This document shows, in pieces, positions 36,071-43,588 of a DNA stretch of 64,000 bases. How positions within the stretch are numbered: the stretch's first letter is position 1; each line of letters starts with the position of its first letter. Made by a program: the position numbers and the translations under genes. The notes beneath the pieces were generated by a model that did not search any database, was not told where the DNA came from, and saw only the letters and a list, made by a program, of their open reading frames with translations. This DNA is from Methylorubrum aminovorans (GTDB lineage Bacteria; Pseudomonadota; Alphaproteobacteria; Rhizobiales; Beijerinckiaceae), in contig NZ_BPRC01000021.1 in the NCBI RefSeq assembly GCF_022179725.1, forward strand, positions 1 to 64,000. Reading direction: 5' to 3'.

Positions 36071-37059
36071 TGGACCAATCCCTTCTGCCAGGAGAGCACC
36101 CGGTCGCGCAGGGCGAACAGCAGGGTGATCAGCCCGGAGCACATCAGCGCCATCACGATCAGTGCGGCGTAGAGGTTGGCGTAGGCCGCCCAGCCTTGCG
36201 CCCATTGCAGATACCAGCCGAGGCCGGCCTTCACGCCCAGCATCTCGGCCACCACCAGCACGGCGAACGAGCCGCCGAGCCCCATGAACAGCCCGACGAA
36301 GACGTGCGGCAGGGCCGCCGGCACCGCGACCCGCAGCACGAGGAAAGCGGGCGAGGCGCCCAGCGTGCGCGCCACGTCGAAATAGGCCTTGTTGACCCCG
36401 GCGACTCCCGACCAGGTCAGCACCGTGACCGGGAAGCCGGTGGCGAGCGCGATCAGGAAGGTGCTGGCCGACCACGAGGAGGGAAACACGAAGAAGGCGA
36501 GCGGCAGCCACGCGGTCGCTGGCAGCGGCCCGACGAAGCGGAGGACCGGATGAGCCCAGTAGCCCACCGCCTTCGACCAGCCGATGGCCACGCCGAGCGC
36601 GAAGCCGAGGCCGGCGCCGATGACGTAGCCGCCCGCGAGCAGCTTCAGCGAGGCCAGGATGCTGCCGCCGAGCCGGGGCCAGTCGTCGAGAAAGACCTCC
36701 AGGATCGCCTGCGGCGGCGGAAAGAACGGCATCGGCAGGAGCGCGAACTTCGCGGTGATCAGCTCCCAGGCGAGGAAACCGAGTGCGACGAGCGTCAGCC
36801 AGGGCGTCCAATATGCGAGCGAGGCCCCGGCCCGGCCGAGGCGCGCCGAAAAGGCGGTGAGCGGAGGCAGGACGAGCCCGAGGGCCAGCGCCCCGCCCGC
36901 GAAACCCACGGTGTGGGGAAAGTCGCCCTCCTCGGGCAGGGCGTAGGTCGCGCCCGCGAGCGCGAGCCACGCCGCACCGAGGGCGAGCGCCCTCAGCGGC
37001 GGGCGGGGAAGGCGCCCGGCGGCGGGCAGGGTGCCGGCGAATCCGGTCAGGCTGGCCAT
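36064..37059 (-). CDS. ABC transporter permease, SsuC/TauC type
   Basis: 331 residues. The N-terminal third has two or three extra hydrophobic helices (ALALGAAWLALAGATYALP, GFAGGALALGLVLPPLTAF). The BPD_transp_1 core starts near residue 130 with the EAA-like loop VNKAYFDVARTLGASPAFLVLRVAVP. It lies between the binding protein and the ATPase, overlapping the latter. The longer N-terminus compared with E. coli SsuC (about 263 residues) is notable. Confidence 0.9.
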   Translation of the reverse strand: MASLTGFAGTLPAAGRLPRPPLRALALGAAWLALAGATYALPEEGDFPHTVGFAGGALALGLVLPPLTAFSARLGRAGASLAYWTPWLTLVALGFLAWELITAKFALLPMPFFPPPQAILEVFLDDWPRLGGSILASLKLLAGGYVIGAGLGFALGVAIGWSKAVGYWAHPVLRFVGPLPATAWLPLAFFVFPSSWSASTFLIALATGFPVTVLTWSGVAGVNKAYFDVARTLGASPAFLVLRVAVPAALPHVFVGLFMGLGGSFAVLVVAEMLGVKAGLGWYLQWAQGWAAYANLYAALIVMALMCSGLITLLFALRDRVLSWQKGLVQW

Positions 37060-37069
37060 GGATGCGCCC

Positions 37070-38155
37070 TCAGCTCAGCACGTCGGCATAGACGCGCTCG
37101 GCGAACTTGGTCGTATCAGTCGAGCGCTTGAGGACGTTCACCTGTTTCAGTTCGTCGCCGTAGAGCACGAGCTGGCGCTTGAGGTCGGCGCCGACCGGAC
37201 GGTCGCCGTGGTGCTGGCTCCGCAGCATCGCGGCGAGATCCTCGACCGAACCCCGGCCGCCGTAGCCGGAGAAGATGCGGGCGGCGTCCTCCGGGTCCGC
37301 GTGAACGCGGTGACCGGCTTCCAGCACGGCGCGGGTGAGGGCCGTGGCCGCCGCGCGGTCGGCCCGGATCAGGCTGCCGCGCATCGCCACCACGCAGCAG
37401 GTCCGATCGGCGTACTCACCCGAGAGGTTGGTGGCGACCTCGGTGAATTTCGGGTCCTTCAGCCAGATCCACGTGCGCGGATCGGAATCGGCCAGCGCCT
37501 GCGCCTCGCCCTTCTCGACCGCGAGGTTGAGGAGGTCGGCCGGGTATTGCCGCCACTCGACGCCGGTTTCCGGATCGATGCCGGCCTTGGCGAGCAGGAG
37601 CGCGAAGAAATTCTTGGCCGGGCTGGCGTGATCGCTGATCGCGATCGTCTTGCCCTTGAGCGCCGCGATGTCGGTGATGCCGGCCGATTTCGCCCCCAGC
37701 AACCGTAGGCAGCCGCCGTGCAGGCCGGCGGTGATCTTCACGTCGAAGCCCTGCTCCAGGGGCTTCAGCCAGCGCAACGCCATGCCGATGCCGGCATCGG
37801 CCTTACCGGTGGCGATGGCTTCCAACAGCGCCTCGGTCGAGCCGCCGAAATTGACGAACTCCACGTCGAGGCCGTGGGCGGCGAAGATGCCGCGCTCCTT
37901 GGCCAGCGGCGCCGCGGCGGTGCAGACCGCGGTGGCGTTCCAGGCGAGCTTGATCGGCTTCAGCGGCCCGGCGGCGGCCTCCGCGACGGCGGGGCGGCAG
38001 ATCGAGCCGGGATCGAACGGCACCGCCGGGCCGGGCCCCCAGGCGCGCACGCCGCCGCTTCCGAACCCGAGGGGCAGAGCCGCCGCGGCGGCGCCCGTGC
38101 GGAGCAGGAACCGGCGCGACGGCAGAAGGCCGGGGCGCGAGGGCTCGTCGGTCAT
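37070..38155 (-). CDS. Tat-exported substrate-binding protein, SsuA/NMT1-like
   Basis: 361 residues. A twin-arginine signal (SRRFLLRTGAAAAALPLGF) is followed by the NMT1/SsuA fold: LAWNATAVCTAAAPLAKERGIF, NFGGSTEALLEAIATGKADAGI, and LKGKTIAISDHASPAKNFF. Periplasmic ligand capture for the ABC importer encoded just downstream. Tat export suggests it folds before transport. The ligand is probably an alkanesulfonate or similar small anion, inferred from neighbours. Confidence 0.88.
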   Translation of the reverse strand: MTDEPSRPGLLPSRRFLLRTGAAAAALPLGFGSGGVRAWGPGPAVPFDPGSICRPAVAEAAAGPLKPIKLAWNATAVCTAAAPLAKERGIFAAHGLDVEFVNFGGSTEALLEAIATGKADAGIGMALRWLKPLEQGFDVKITAGLHGGCLRLLGAKSAGITDIAALKGKTIAISDHASPAKNFFALLLAKAGIDPETGVEWRQYPADLLNLAVEKGEAQALADSDPRTWIWLKDPKFTEVATNLSGEYADRTCCVVAMRGSLIRADRAAATALTRAVLEAGHRVHADPEDAARIFSGYGGRGSVEDLAAMLRSQHHGDRPVGADLKRQLVLYGDELKQVNVLKRSTDTTKFAERVYADVLS

Positions 38156-38710
38156 GGTCGTCTCCGAGAAGGGGACACACGCGCGGACATCCGCCCGGTG
38201 GGCCGGGACGGCGTGGCGTGTCGATATCGGGAGCAGCCTCGTTGGTCGGGCCGATTTATTCAGTCTTCATTCGCGCAACAGCAAAGTCAATCGAAGCATT
38301 TTTCCAAGATGGAGCGTTTCTTGCGATAGAATTTTTCGAAGACGGTTCGGACAAGAAGATTTTCCATTCGGCATTCTGGTTCGGCGGCGATCCATGCCTG
38401 AGCATCGGACAGCGGTGACGTCACGGAAGGATGATCGGGCAAGAACGAGCCGAGTCTGCGCTCACAGCAGATGTCCTGCGCCTCGGCGGCAGGTCAAAGC
38501 GTGATCTTCCGGTATCTCGGGGCGCGCGGGCAGAACATCCTTCCGGCGGTCTCGACTTTGGAAATACGTTTCGTTGACTGAACGATGCTGCGCGCCGAGC
38601 ATAAATACAGTCTGCCTCTCACCTCCGCACGCGGCCCAACGGCTGATCCGGACCTTTCATTCGTGCCCCATGCCCCTTCGCCCCATGACCCTTCGTCCCA
38701 TGACCCTTCG
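38156..38710. other. Divergent promoter region of the organosulfur block
   Basis: About 555 bases between the leftward importer and the rightward oxidoreductase genes. 38255-38370 is markedly A+T-rich. An open frame at 38218-38418 (66 codons) has no recognisable product and probably reflects chance. No perfect operator is evident. The right end holds a 15-bp triple repeat. Confidence 0.45.
38666..38710 (+). repeat. Triple 15-bp repeat at the start of the acyl-CoA dehydrogenase-like gene
   Basis: Three direct units of the type CCCCATGACCCTTCG at 38666-38680, 38681-38695 and 38696-38710, followed directly by ATGACC of the next gene. Each unit contains an ATG in the same reading frame as the others. 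The repeat either lies in the 5' leader or encodes an added PHDPS-type N-terminus if translation starts at 38585. Confidence 0.8.
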
Positions 38711-39847
38711 ATGACCGCGCTCCTCGAAACCGTCCGGACGCTCGCCGAAGGGTTCGCCGCGACCGCCGGCGAGCGCGACCGCAGCGGCGCCTTCCCGCAT
38801 GCGCCCATCGCGTCGCTGCGTGAGGCTGGCCTGATTGGGCTCGCCGCACCGGAGCGGCTCGGTGGCGGCGGCGGCGGGCTGGTGCGGGCGGCGCAGGTCG
38901 TCGGTGCCATCGGCGCGGGCGATCCGGCGGTCGCCCTGGTGCTGGCGATGACGCTGCTCCAGCACGGGCTGATCCACCGCGACGGCACATCCTGGCCGCG
39001 CGCGCTCGCCGACCGTGTCGGGCGCGAGGCCGTGACGAACGGCGCCCTGATCAACGCGCTGAGGGTCGAGCCCGATCTGGGCACCCCCGCCCGCGGCGGC
39101 CTGCCCGCGACGATCGCCCGGCGCGACGGCGGCGATTGGCGCGTCACGGGCCGAAAAATCTATTCGACGGGCGCACCGGGGCTCTCCTACGGCCTCGTCT
39201 TCGCCCGCACCGACGAGGCCGAGCCGCGGATCGGCAACTGGCTGGTGCCGATGTCGTCCCCGGGCATCCGCATCGAGGAGAGCTGGGACCATCTGGGCCT
39301 GCGCGCCTCGGGCAGCCACGACGTGGTGTTCGAGGAGACCTTCGTGCCGGGCGACCACGCCGTCGATCTGCGCCGCCCGGAAGACTGGCGCCGGCCCGAT
39401 CCGCTGCAGCAGGCCTGGAGCTGCGCCCTGCTCGCCACGCTCTACGACGGCGTCGCGCGGGCGGCGCAAGCGTGGTTCCGCCACTTCCTGCACGAGCGCG
39501 TGCCCGGCAGTCTCGGCGCGCCGCTCGCGAGCCTGCCACGGTTCCACGAGGCCTTCGGCGAGAACGAGCGGCTTCTGTCGATCAACGCCCGGCTCGTGGC
39601 GAGCCTCGCGGCCGAGACCGATGCGGGCGCGCCGCCGGCCCCGCAGGAGGCCGGCTTCGTCAAGCTCACCGTCACCGAGAACGCGATCCAGGCCGTGCAG
39701 CGGGTCGCCGAGCTCTGCGGCAACGCCGCGCTCTCGCGAAACAACCCGCTGGAGCGGCACCTGCGCGACGTCCTGTGTGCGCGCATCCACTGGCCGCAGG
39801 GCGACGCGGTGCGGGTCGCCGCTGGCCGCGCCGCGCTTGGCGTCTGA
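38711..39847 (+). CDS. Acyl-CoA dehydrogenase-family flavoprotein, SfnB/DszC-like
   Basis: 378 residues from ATG 38711 (an in-frame ATG at 38585 adds 42 repeat-encoded residues). Acyl-CoA dehydrogenase fold: N-terminal helices with APERLGGGGGGLVRA, middle beta domain (VTGRKIYSTGAPGLSYGLVFA, LGLRASGSHDVVFEETFVP) and C-terminal helices (RVAELCGNAALSRNNPLERHLRDV). In organosulfur operons this subfamily includes FMN-dependent monooxygenases for sulfones and dibenzothiophene rather than true dehydrogenases. The position next to an SsuD-like enzyme and SsuABC-like importers favours that reading. Confidence 0.85.
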   Translation: MTALLETVRTLAEGFAATAGERDRSGAFPHAPIASLREAGLIGLAAPERLGGGGGGLVRAAQVVGAIGAGDPAVALVLAMTLLQHGLIHRDGTSWPRALADRVGREAVTNGALINALRVEPDLGTPARGGLPATIARRDGGDWRVTGRKIYSTGAPGLSYGLVFARTDEAEPRIGNWLVPMSSPGIRIEESWDHLGLRASGSHDVVFEETFVPGDHAVDLRRPEDWRRPDPLQQAWSCALLATLYDGVARAAQAWFRHFLHERVPGSLGAPLASLPRFHEAFGENERLLSINARLVASLAAETDAGAPPAPQEAGFVKLTVTENAIQAVQRVAELCGNAALSRNNPLERHLRDVLCARIHWPQGDAVRVAAGRAALGV

Positions 39848-39862
39848 TTGAAGGAATCCCGC

Positions 39863-40960
39863 ATGAGCCTGCTGCCGCCCGAAGCGACCGAGTTCATCGG
39901 CTTCGTCGCCCCGCACGAGGTCTCCGAGTCGCGCGCCCCGCGCGGCCCGGCGATCGAGCCCGATTACCTGCGTCTGCTGGCGCAGGCGCACGAGCGGGGC
40001 GGGTTCGACCGGGTGCTGGTGGCGTTCTACGCGACGGCGCCCGACCCGTTGCTGATCGCCGCCGAGATCGCCACCGTCACGGAGCGGATCGGACTGATGA
40101 TCGCCCACCGCACCGGCTTCACCGCGCCGACCGTCGCGGCCCGCCAGTTCGCGACGCTCGACCGGCTCACCGGCGGGCGGGTGGCGATCCATGCGATCAG
40201 TGGCGGCGACGACCGCGACCTTGCCCGCGACGGCGACCACCTCACCAAGGACGAGCGCTACGCCCGCACCCGCGAGTTCCTCGACATCCTGCGCCTTGCC
40301 TGGACCTCGGAGACGCCCTTCGACTACGCGGGCGCGCATTACCGGATCGAGGCCGGCTTCTCCGAGGTGAAGCCGGTGAAAGCGATTCCGATCTATTTCG
40401 GCGGCGCCTCGCCCGCCGCGCTCGCGGTGGCGGGCCGGCACGCCGATACCTACGCGCTGTGGGGAGAATCCCAGGCGCAGGTGCGCGAGCTGATCGGCCG
40501 GGTGCGGGCGGCAGCCGCCCCGCACGGGCGTTCGCCGCGCTTCAGCCTGTCGCTGCGCCCGATCCTGGCCGAGACCGAGGAGCGGGCCTGGGCGCGAGCG
40601 GAGGCCATCCTCGCCGAAACCCGGCGGCTGCGTGCCGCCCGCGGACTCGGACCGGCGCCAGCCCCGCAGAACGAGGGCTCGCGCCGCCTGCTCGCCGCGG
40701 CGGCGCAAGGCTCGCGCCTCGACGAGCGGCTCTACACGGCGATCGCCGCCGAGACGGGAGCCTCCGGCAACTCGACGGCGCTCGTGGGCACGCCCGAGCA
40801 GGTCGCCGAGGCGCTGCTCGACTATCACGATCTCGGCGTGCGCACCTTCCTGATCCGCGGCTTCGACCCGCTGGAGGACGCGATCCAGTACGGTCGCGAC
40901 CTGCTGCCCGCCTTCAAGGATCGGCTCGCCCGCCGCGGCGGCACGGCGGAGGCCGCGTGA
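39863..40960 (+). CDS. FMN-dependent alkanesulfonate monooxygenase-like enzyme (LLM class)
   Basis: 365 residues, luciferase-like monooxygenase fold of the SsuD subfamily. Blocks seen: GGFDRVLVAFYATAPDPLL, MIAHRTGFTAPTVAARQFATLDRLTGGR, HAISGGDDRDLARDGDHL, DERYARTREFLDIL, and SPAALAVAGRHADTYALWGE. SsuD enzymes use reduced FMN to cleave C-S bonds of sulfonates, releasing sulfite. ATG 39863 has AAGGA eight bases before it. The stop overlaps the following binding-protein start (TGATG), so they are translationally coupled. No flavin reductase gene is nearby. Confidence 0.9.
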   Translation: MSLLPPEATEFIGFVAPHEVSESRAPRGPAIEPDYLRLLAQAHERGGFDRVLVAFYATAPDPLLIAAEIATVTERIGLMIAHRTGFTAPTVAARQFATLDRLTGGRVAIHAISGGDDRDLARDGDHLTKDERYARTREFLDILRLAWTSETPFDYAGAHYRIEAGFSEVKPVKAIPIYFGGASPAALAVAGRHADTYALWGESQAQVRELIGRVRAAAAPHGRSPRFSLSLRPILAETEERAWARAEAILAETRRLRAARGLGPAPAPQNEGSRRLLAAAAQGSRLDERLYTAIAAETGASGNSTALVGTPEQVAEALLDYHDLGVRTFLIRGFDPLEDAIQYGRDLLPAFKDRLARRGGTAEAA

Positions 40961-41901
40961 TGGCCCGCCTCCTCGTCCTGATCCTGCTTGCACTCGCCGC
41001 CCTCGCGCCGGCCCGCGCCGAGGAGGTCTTGCGCGTCGGCGACCAGCGCGGCAACGCCCGCGCCCTGATGGAGGCCGCAGGCGTGCTCGACGGCCTGCCC
41101 TACCGCCTCGAATGGAGCGAGTTCCCTGCCGCCGCCCCGCTGCTGGAGGCGCTGAACGCGGGTGCGATCGATGCGGGCGGCGTGGGCGACGCGCCCTTCA
41201 CCTTCGCGGCCGCCGCCGGCGTTCCCGTCAGGGCGTTTCTCGCCTTCCGCAACCGGCAGGACGGGCTCGCCATTCTGGTGCGACCCGATTCCGCTCTCCG
41301 CAGCGTCGCGGATTTGCAGGGCAAGCGCATCGCCACCAACCGCGGTTCGATCGGCCATCAGGTCGTGCTCGCCGCCCTCGAAGAGGCGGGGCTGCCCGCG
41401 GACAGCGTGCAGTTCCGCTTCCTGCCGCCGGCCGATGCCAAACTGGCGCTGACCTCCGGCGCGGTCGATGCGTGGTCGACCTGGGAGCCCTACACCTCCG
41501 CGGCCGAACTCGCCGGCCTCGTGCGGGTGGTCCGCGACGGCAACGGCATCACGCCGGGTCTCAGCTACGCGGTGGCAAGCGAGGCTGTCCTCAAATCCAA
41601 ACGCGCGCTGCTGGCCGACTACGCCGCCCGCCTCGCCAAGGCGCGGGCCTGGGCGCTGACCGACCCGGCGCCCTACGCCGCCGCGTGGTCGCGGCTGATC
41701 GGCCTGCCCGAGGCGGTGCCGCTTCGCTGGTTCGGGCGCGCCCGGTACCGCACCGTGCCGATCGACGAGAGCGTGATCGCCGACCAGCAGCGCATCATCG
41801 ACCTCTACGTCCGCGCCGGCCTAATCCCGGCGGTCCGCGCCCCGCGCGCCGAGGCGATCCTCGACACCGGGTTTTCCGATGCGCTCGCCGCCGTGCGATG
41901 A
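40960..41901 (+). CDS. Aliphatic sulfonate ABC transporter substrate-binding protein (SsuA-like)
   Basis: 313 residues with a Sec signal peptide (RLLVLILLALAALAPARAEE). SsuA-type blocks are DQRGNARALMEAAG, LNAGAIDAGGVGDAPFTFA, LQGKRIATNRGSIGHQVVLAAL and VDAWSTWEPYTSAAE. This is the second binding protein of the locus. It is encoded with the oxidoreductases rather than with the ABC membrane parts, so it may deliver a different sulfonate to the same permease (inference). Confidence 0.9.
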   Translation: MARLLVLILLALAALAPARAEEVLRVGDQRGNARALMEAAGVLDGLPYRLEWSEFPAAAPLLEALNAGAIDAGGVGDAPFTFAAAAGVPVRAFLAFRNRQDGLAILVRPDSALRSVADLQGKRIATNRGSIGHQVVLAALEEAGLPADSVQFRFLPPADAKLALTSGAVDAWSTWEPYTSAAELAGLVRVVRDGNGITPGLSYAVASEAVLKSKRALLADYAARLAKARAWALTDPAPYAAAWSRLIGLPEAVPLRWFGRARYRTVPIDESVIADQQRIIDLYVRAGLIPAVRAPRAEAILDTGFSDALAAVR

Positions 41902-41920
41902 TCGGGCAGGAGAGATCACC

Positions 41921-42433
41921 ATGCACGAGAGCGGCGACAGCCACACGCACGATCATGTTCACGACGTTGGCGCCGCCGGGCGCTGGAAGCACGACGGCGT
42001 GCGGGTGATCCCCGGCGACCGGCTCGATCCCAACACGGCGCAGACGCCCGGCATGTTCCGGCAGGCGGCGGTCAACGCCGCCCGCGTCGGCGCCCAGAAG
42101 ATCTGGGCCGGCACGGTGGCGATCGAGCCCGACGCCAAGACCGGCGTGCATCACCACGGCGCCCTAGAGAGCGTGATCTACATCGTCTCCGGCCGCGCCC
42201 GGATGCGCTGGGGCGAGCGGCTCGAATACGTGGCCGAGGCCGGGCCCGGCGACTTCATCTTCGTGCCGCCCTTCGTGCCGCACCAGGAGATCAACGCCTC
42301 GACCGACGAGCCGCTGCACTGCGTGCTGGTGCGCTCGGACAATGAGGCGGTGGTGGTCAACCTGCCCGACGTCGAGGCCGCCGAGCGGCCCGAGACGGTC
42401 TACTGGGTCGATCCGATTCACAAGCAGCCGTGA
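41921..42433 (+). CDS. Cupin-domain protein
   Basis: 170 residues, single cupin barrel. Motif 1 is G-(x)-HHHG...ESVIYIVSGRARMRWGE and motif 2 is PGDFIFVPPFVPHQEIN, providing histidine and glutamate metal ligands. The N-terminus is histidine-rich (ESGDSHTHDHVHDVG), possibly metal-binding. AGGAGA precedes ATG 41921. It is the last gene of the rightward organosulfur group, 19 bases after the binding-protein gene. It could be a dioxygenase or a small-molecule sensor; the substrate is not predictable. Confidence 0.85.
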   Translation: MHESGDSHTHDHVHDVGAAGRWKHDGVRVIPGDRLDPNTAQTPGMFRQAAVNAARVGAQKIWAGTVAIEPDAKTGVHHHGALESVIYIVSGRARMRWGERLEYVAEAGPGDFIFVPPFVPHQEINASTDEPLHCVLVRSDNEAVVVNLPDVEAAERPETVYWVDPIHKQP

Positions 42434-43015
42434 GGCAATGGGGCCTCTGTTGCGCTGAGCGAGCCGGGCAGGGGTTGTCCCCTCCCACGCGTTGGGAGGC
42501 GAACGCCCTATCCTGCCGAGCCAGAGACCTTCAAAGGGTGCGCACGGGACACACGGTTCGTCCCGTCATGAGCGATCCTGATCCGAGCCCGCGCGCTGGA
42601 TGACGGCCGGCTCTGACGGCCCAGTGCCCGACGCGGGCCACGGCGACCGAGTCGTCGCCGACCATCGGCTCCGACGGGACGGCCTGCGCGCTTCTTTCGG
42701 AAGACCGCCCCAGACCTGCTGGGTTTCGATAATCCCCGGCACGAGGCCCGCGGCCCGAACGTGGTCTTCATCGGCGCGTCTAAGCCCAACACTGCCTGCG
42801 CAGCGGTCGACGCGGCCTGGATGCACGCCTGATATCTGATCACGTTCCGGCGAGGATCGGATGGGCTGTTGAAGAATTGAAGCCGGCGACGCTAAGACCA
42901 CCCCGAACCAAGGATGGCGCGGTTCCGGCGATGCAGATCCTATGTTAGTTCGGCGCGTCGCTGACGACGGTCACGCGCGCTCGGGGATGAGGCGGCAGGC
43001 GGCGAAGGATCCATC
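42434..43015. other. Gap with a possible gene remnant
   Basis: No intact gene is evident. One plus-strand frame ending at the stop 42830-42832 gives about 45 residues that look protein-like (LLGFDNPRHEARGPNVVFIG, then ASKPNTACAAVDAAWMHA), but no start or upstream continuation in frame is found. It could be the tail of a decayed gene of unknown family. The rest shows nothing I can name. Confidence 0.35.
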
Positions 43016-43588
43016 GTGCAGTCGCAGTCTTCCTCCCCGAACGTTCCGGACGCGCTCAAGCGCTACTTCGAACAGGCGCATATCGCCCTGGCGCTCGCGG
43101 GGGTGGGCGCGGACAATCCGCTGCTCCTCGTCAACGAGCCGTTCCACAAGCTGACGGGCTACACCGCGCCGGAGGTCGTCGGGCGCAACTGCCGTCTGCT
43201 GCAGGGCGATGCCGAGAATCCCGAGGCGAGGGAGAAGATCCACACCTTCCTCGAAGGCGACGGCGTGAACGCGGTGCGCACCACCATCCTCAACGTCCGC
43301 AAGGACGGGCGGCCCTTCGTCAACCTGCTCTACATGTCCAAGCTGCGGGCCCTGTCCGGAGAGGTGCGCTTTCTTTTCGCATCCCAATTCGACGTCAGCC
43401 GCTCGCAGCCCGAACTGCTCGCGGCGTACGATGCCGAACTGAGCCGAACGCTGTCCCGGCTGCGCCCCTCCCTCGCAGAGAGCGGGATCGTCCTCGAAGG
43501 GTCGCTCAAGGCGATTGCCAATACCGTCGCCACCGTCGCCCAAGCCAAGCTCACCCTCGCGGATCTCGATGGAACCGGATTTCCCTGA
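43016..43588 (+). CDS. Short LOV-domain blue-light sensor protein
   Basis: 190 residues. LOV core at about 15-130 with photoactive cysteine C59 in GRNCRLLQG (consensus GxNCRFLQ), flavin-contacting N93 (ILNVRKDG) and N103 (FVNLLYM) and the signalling glutamine Q124 (FLFASQFDVS). This set predicts an FMN adduct photocycle. After the core is a helical tail of about 60 residues and no output domain. The start is GTG 43016 with AAGGA six bases upstream. Its last 20 bases overlap the start of the kinase gene at 43569, so light input to that kinase is likely (inference). Confidence 0.9.
   Translation: MQSQSSSPNVPDALKRYFEQAHIALALAGVGADNPLLLVNEPFHKLTGYTAPEVVGRNCRLLQGDAENPEAREKIHTFLEGDGVNAVRTTILNVRKDGRPFVNLLYMSKLRALSGEVRFLFASQFDVSRSQPELLAAYDAELSRTLSRLRPSLAESGIVLEGSLKAIANTVATVAQAKLTLADLDGTGFP

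Noticed and set aside
38218..38418. 66-codon open frame in an A+T-rich patch
   Set aside because: No ribosome site and no family resemblance. The region more likely holds promoters.
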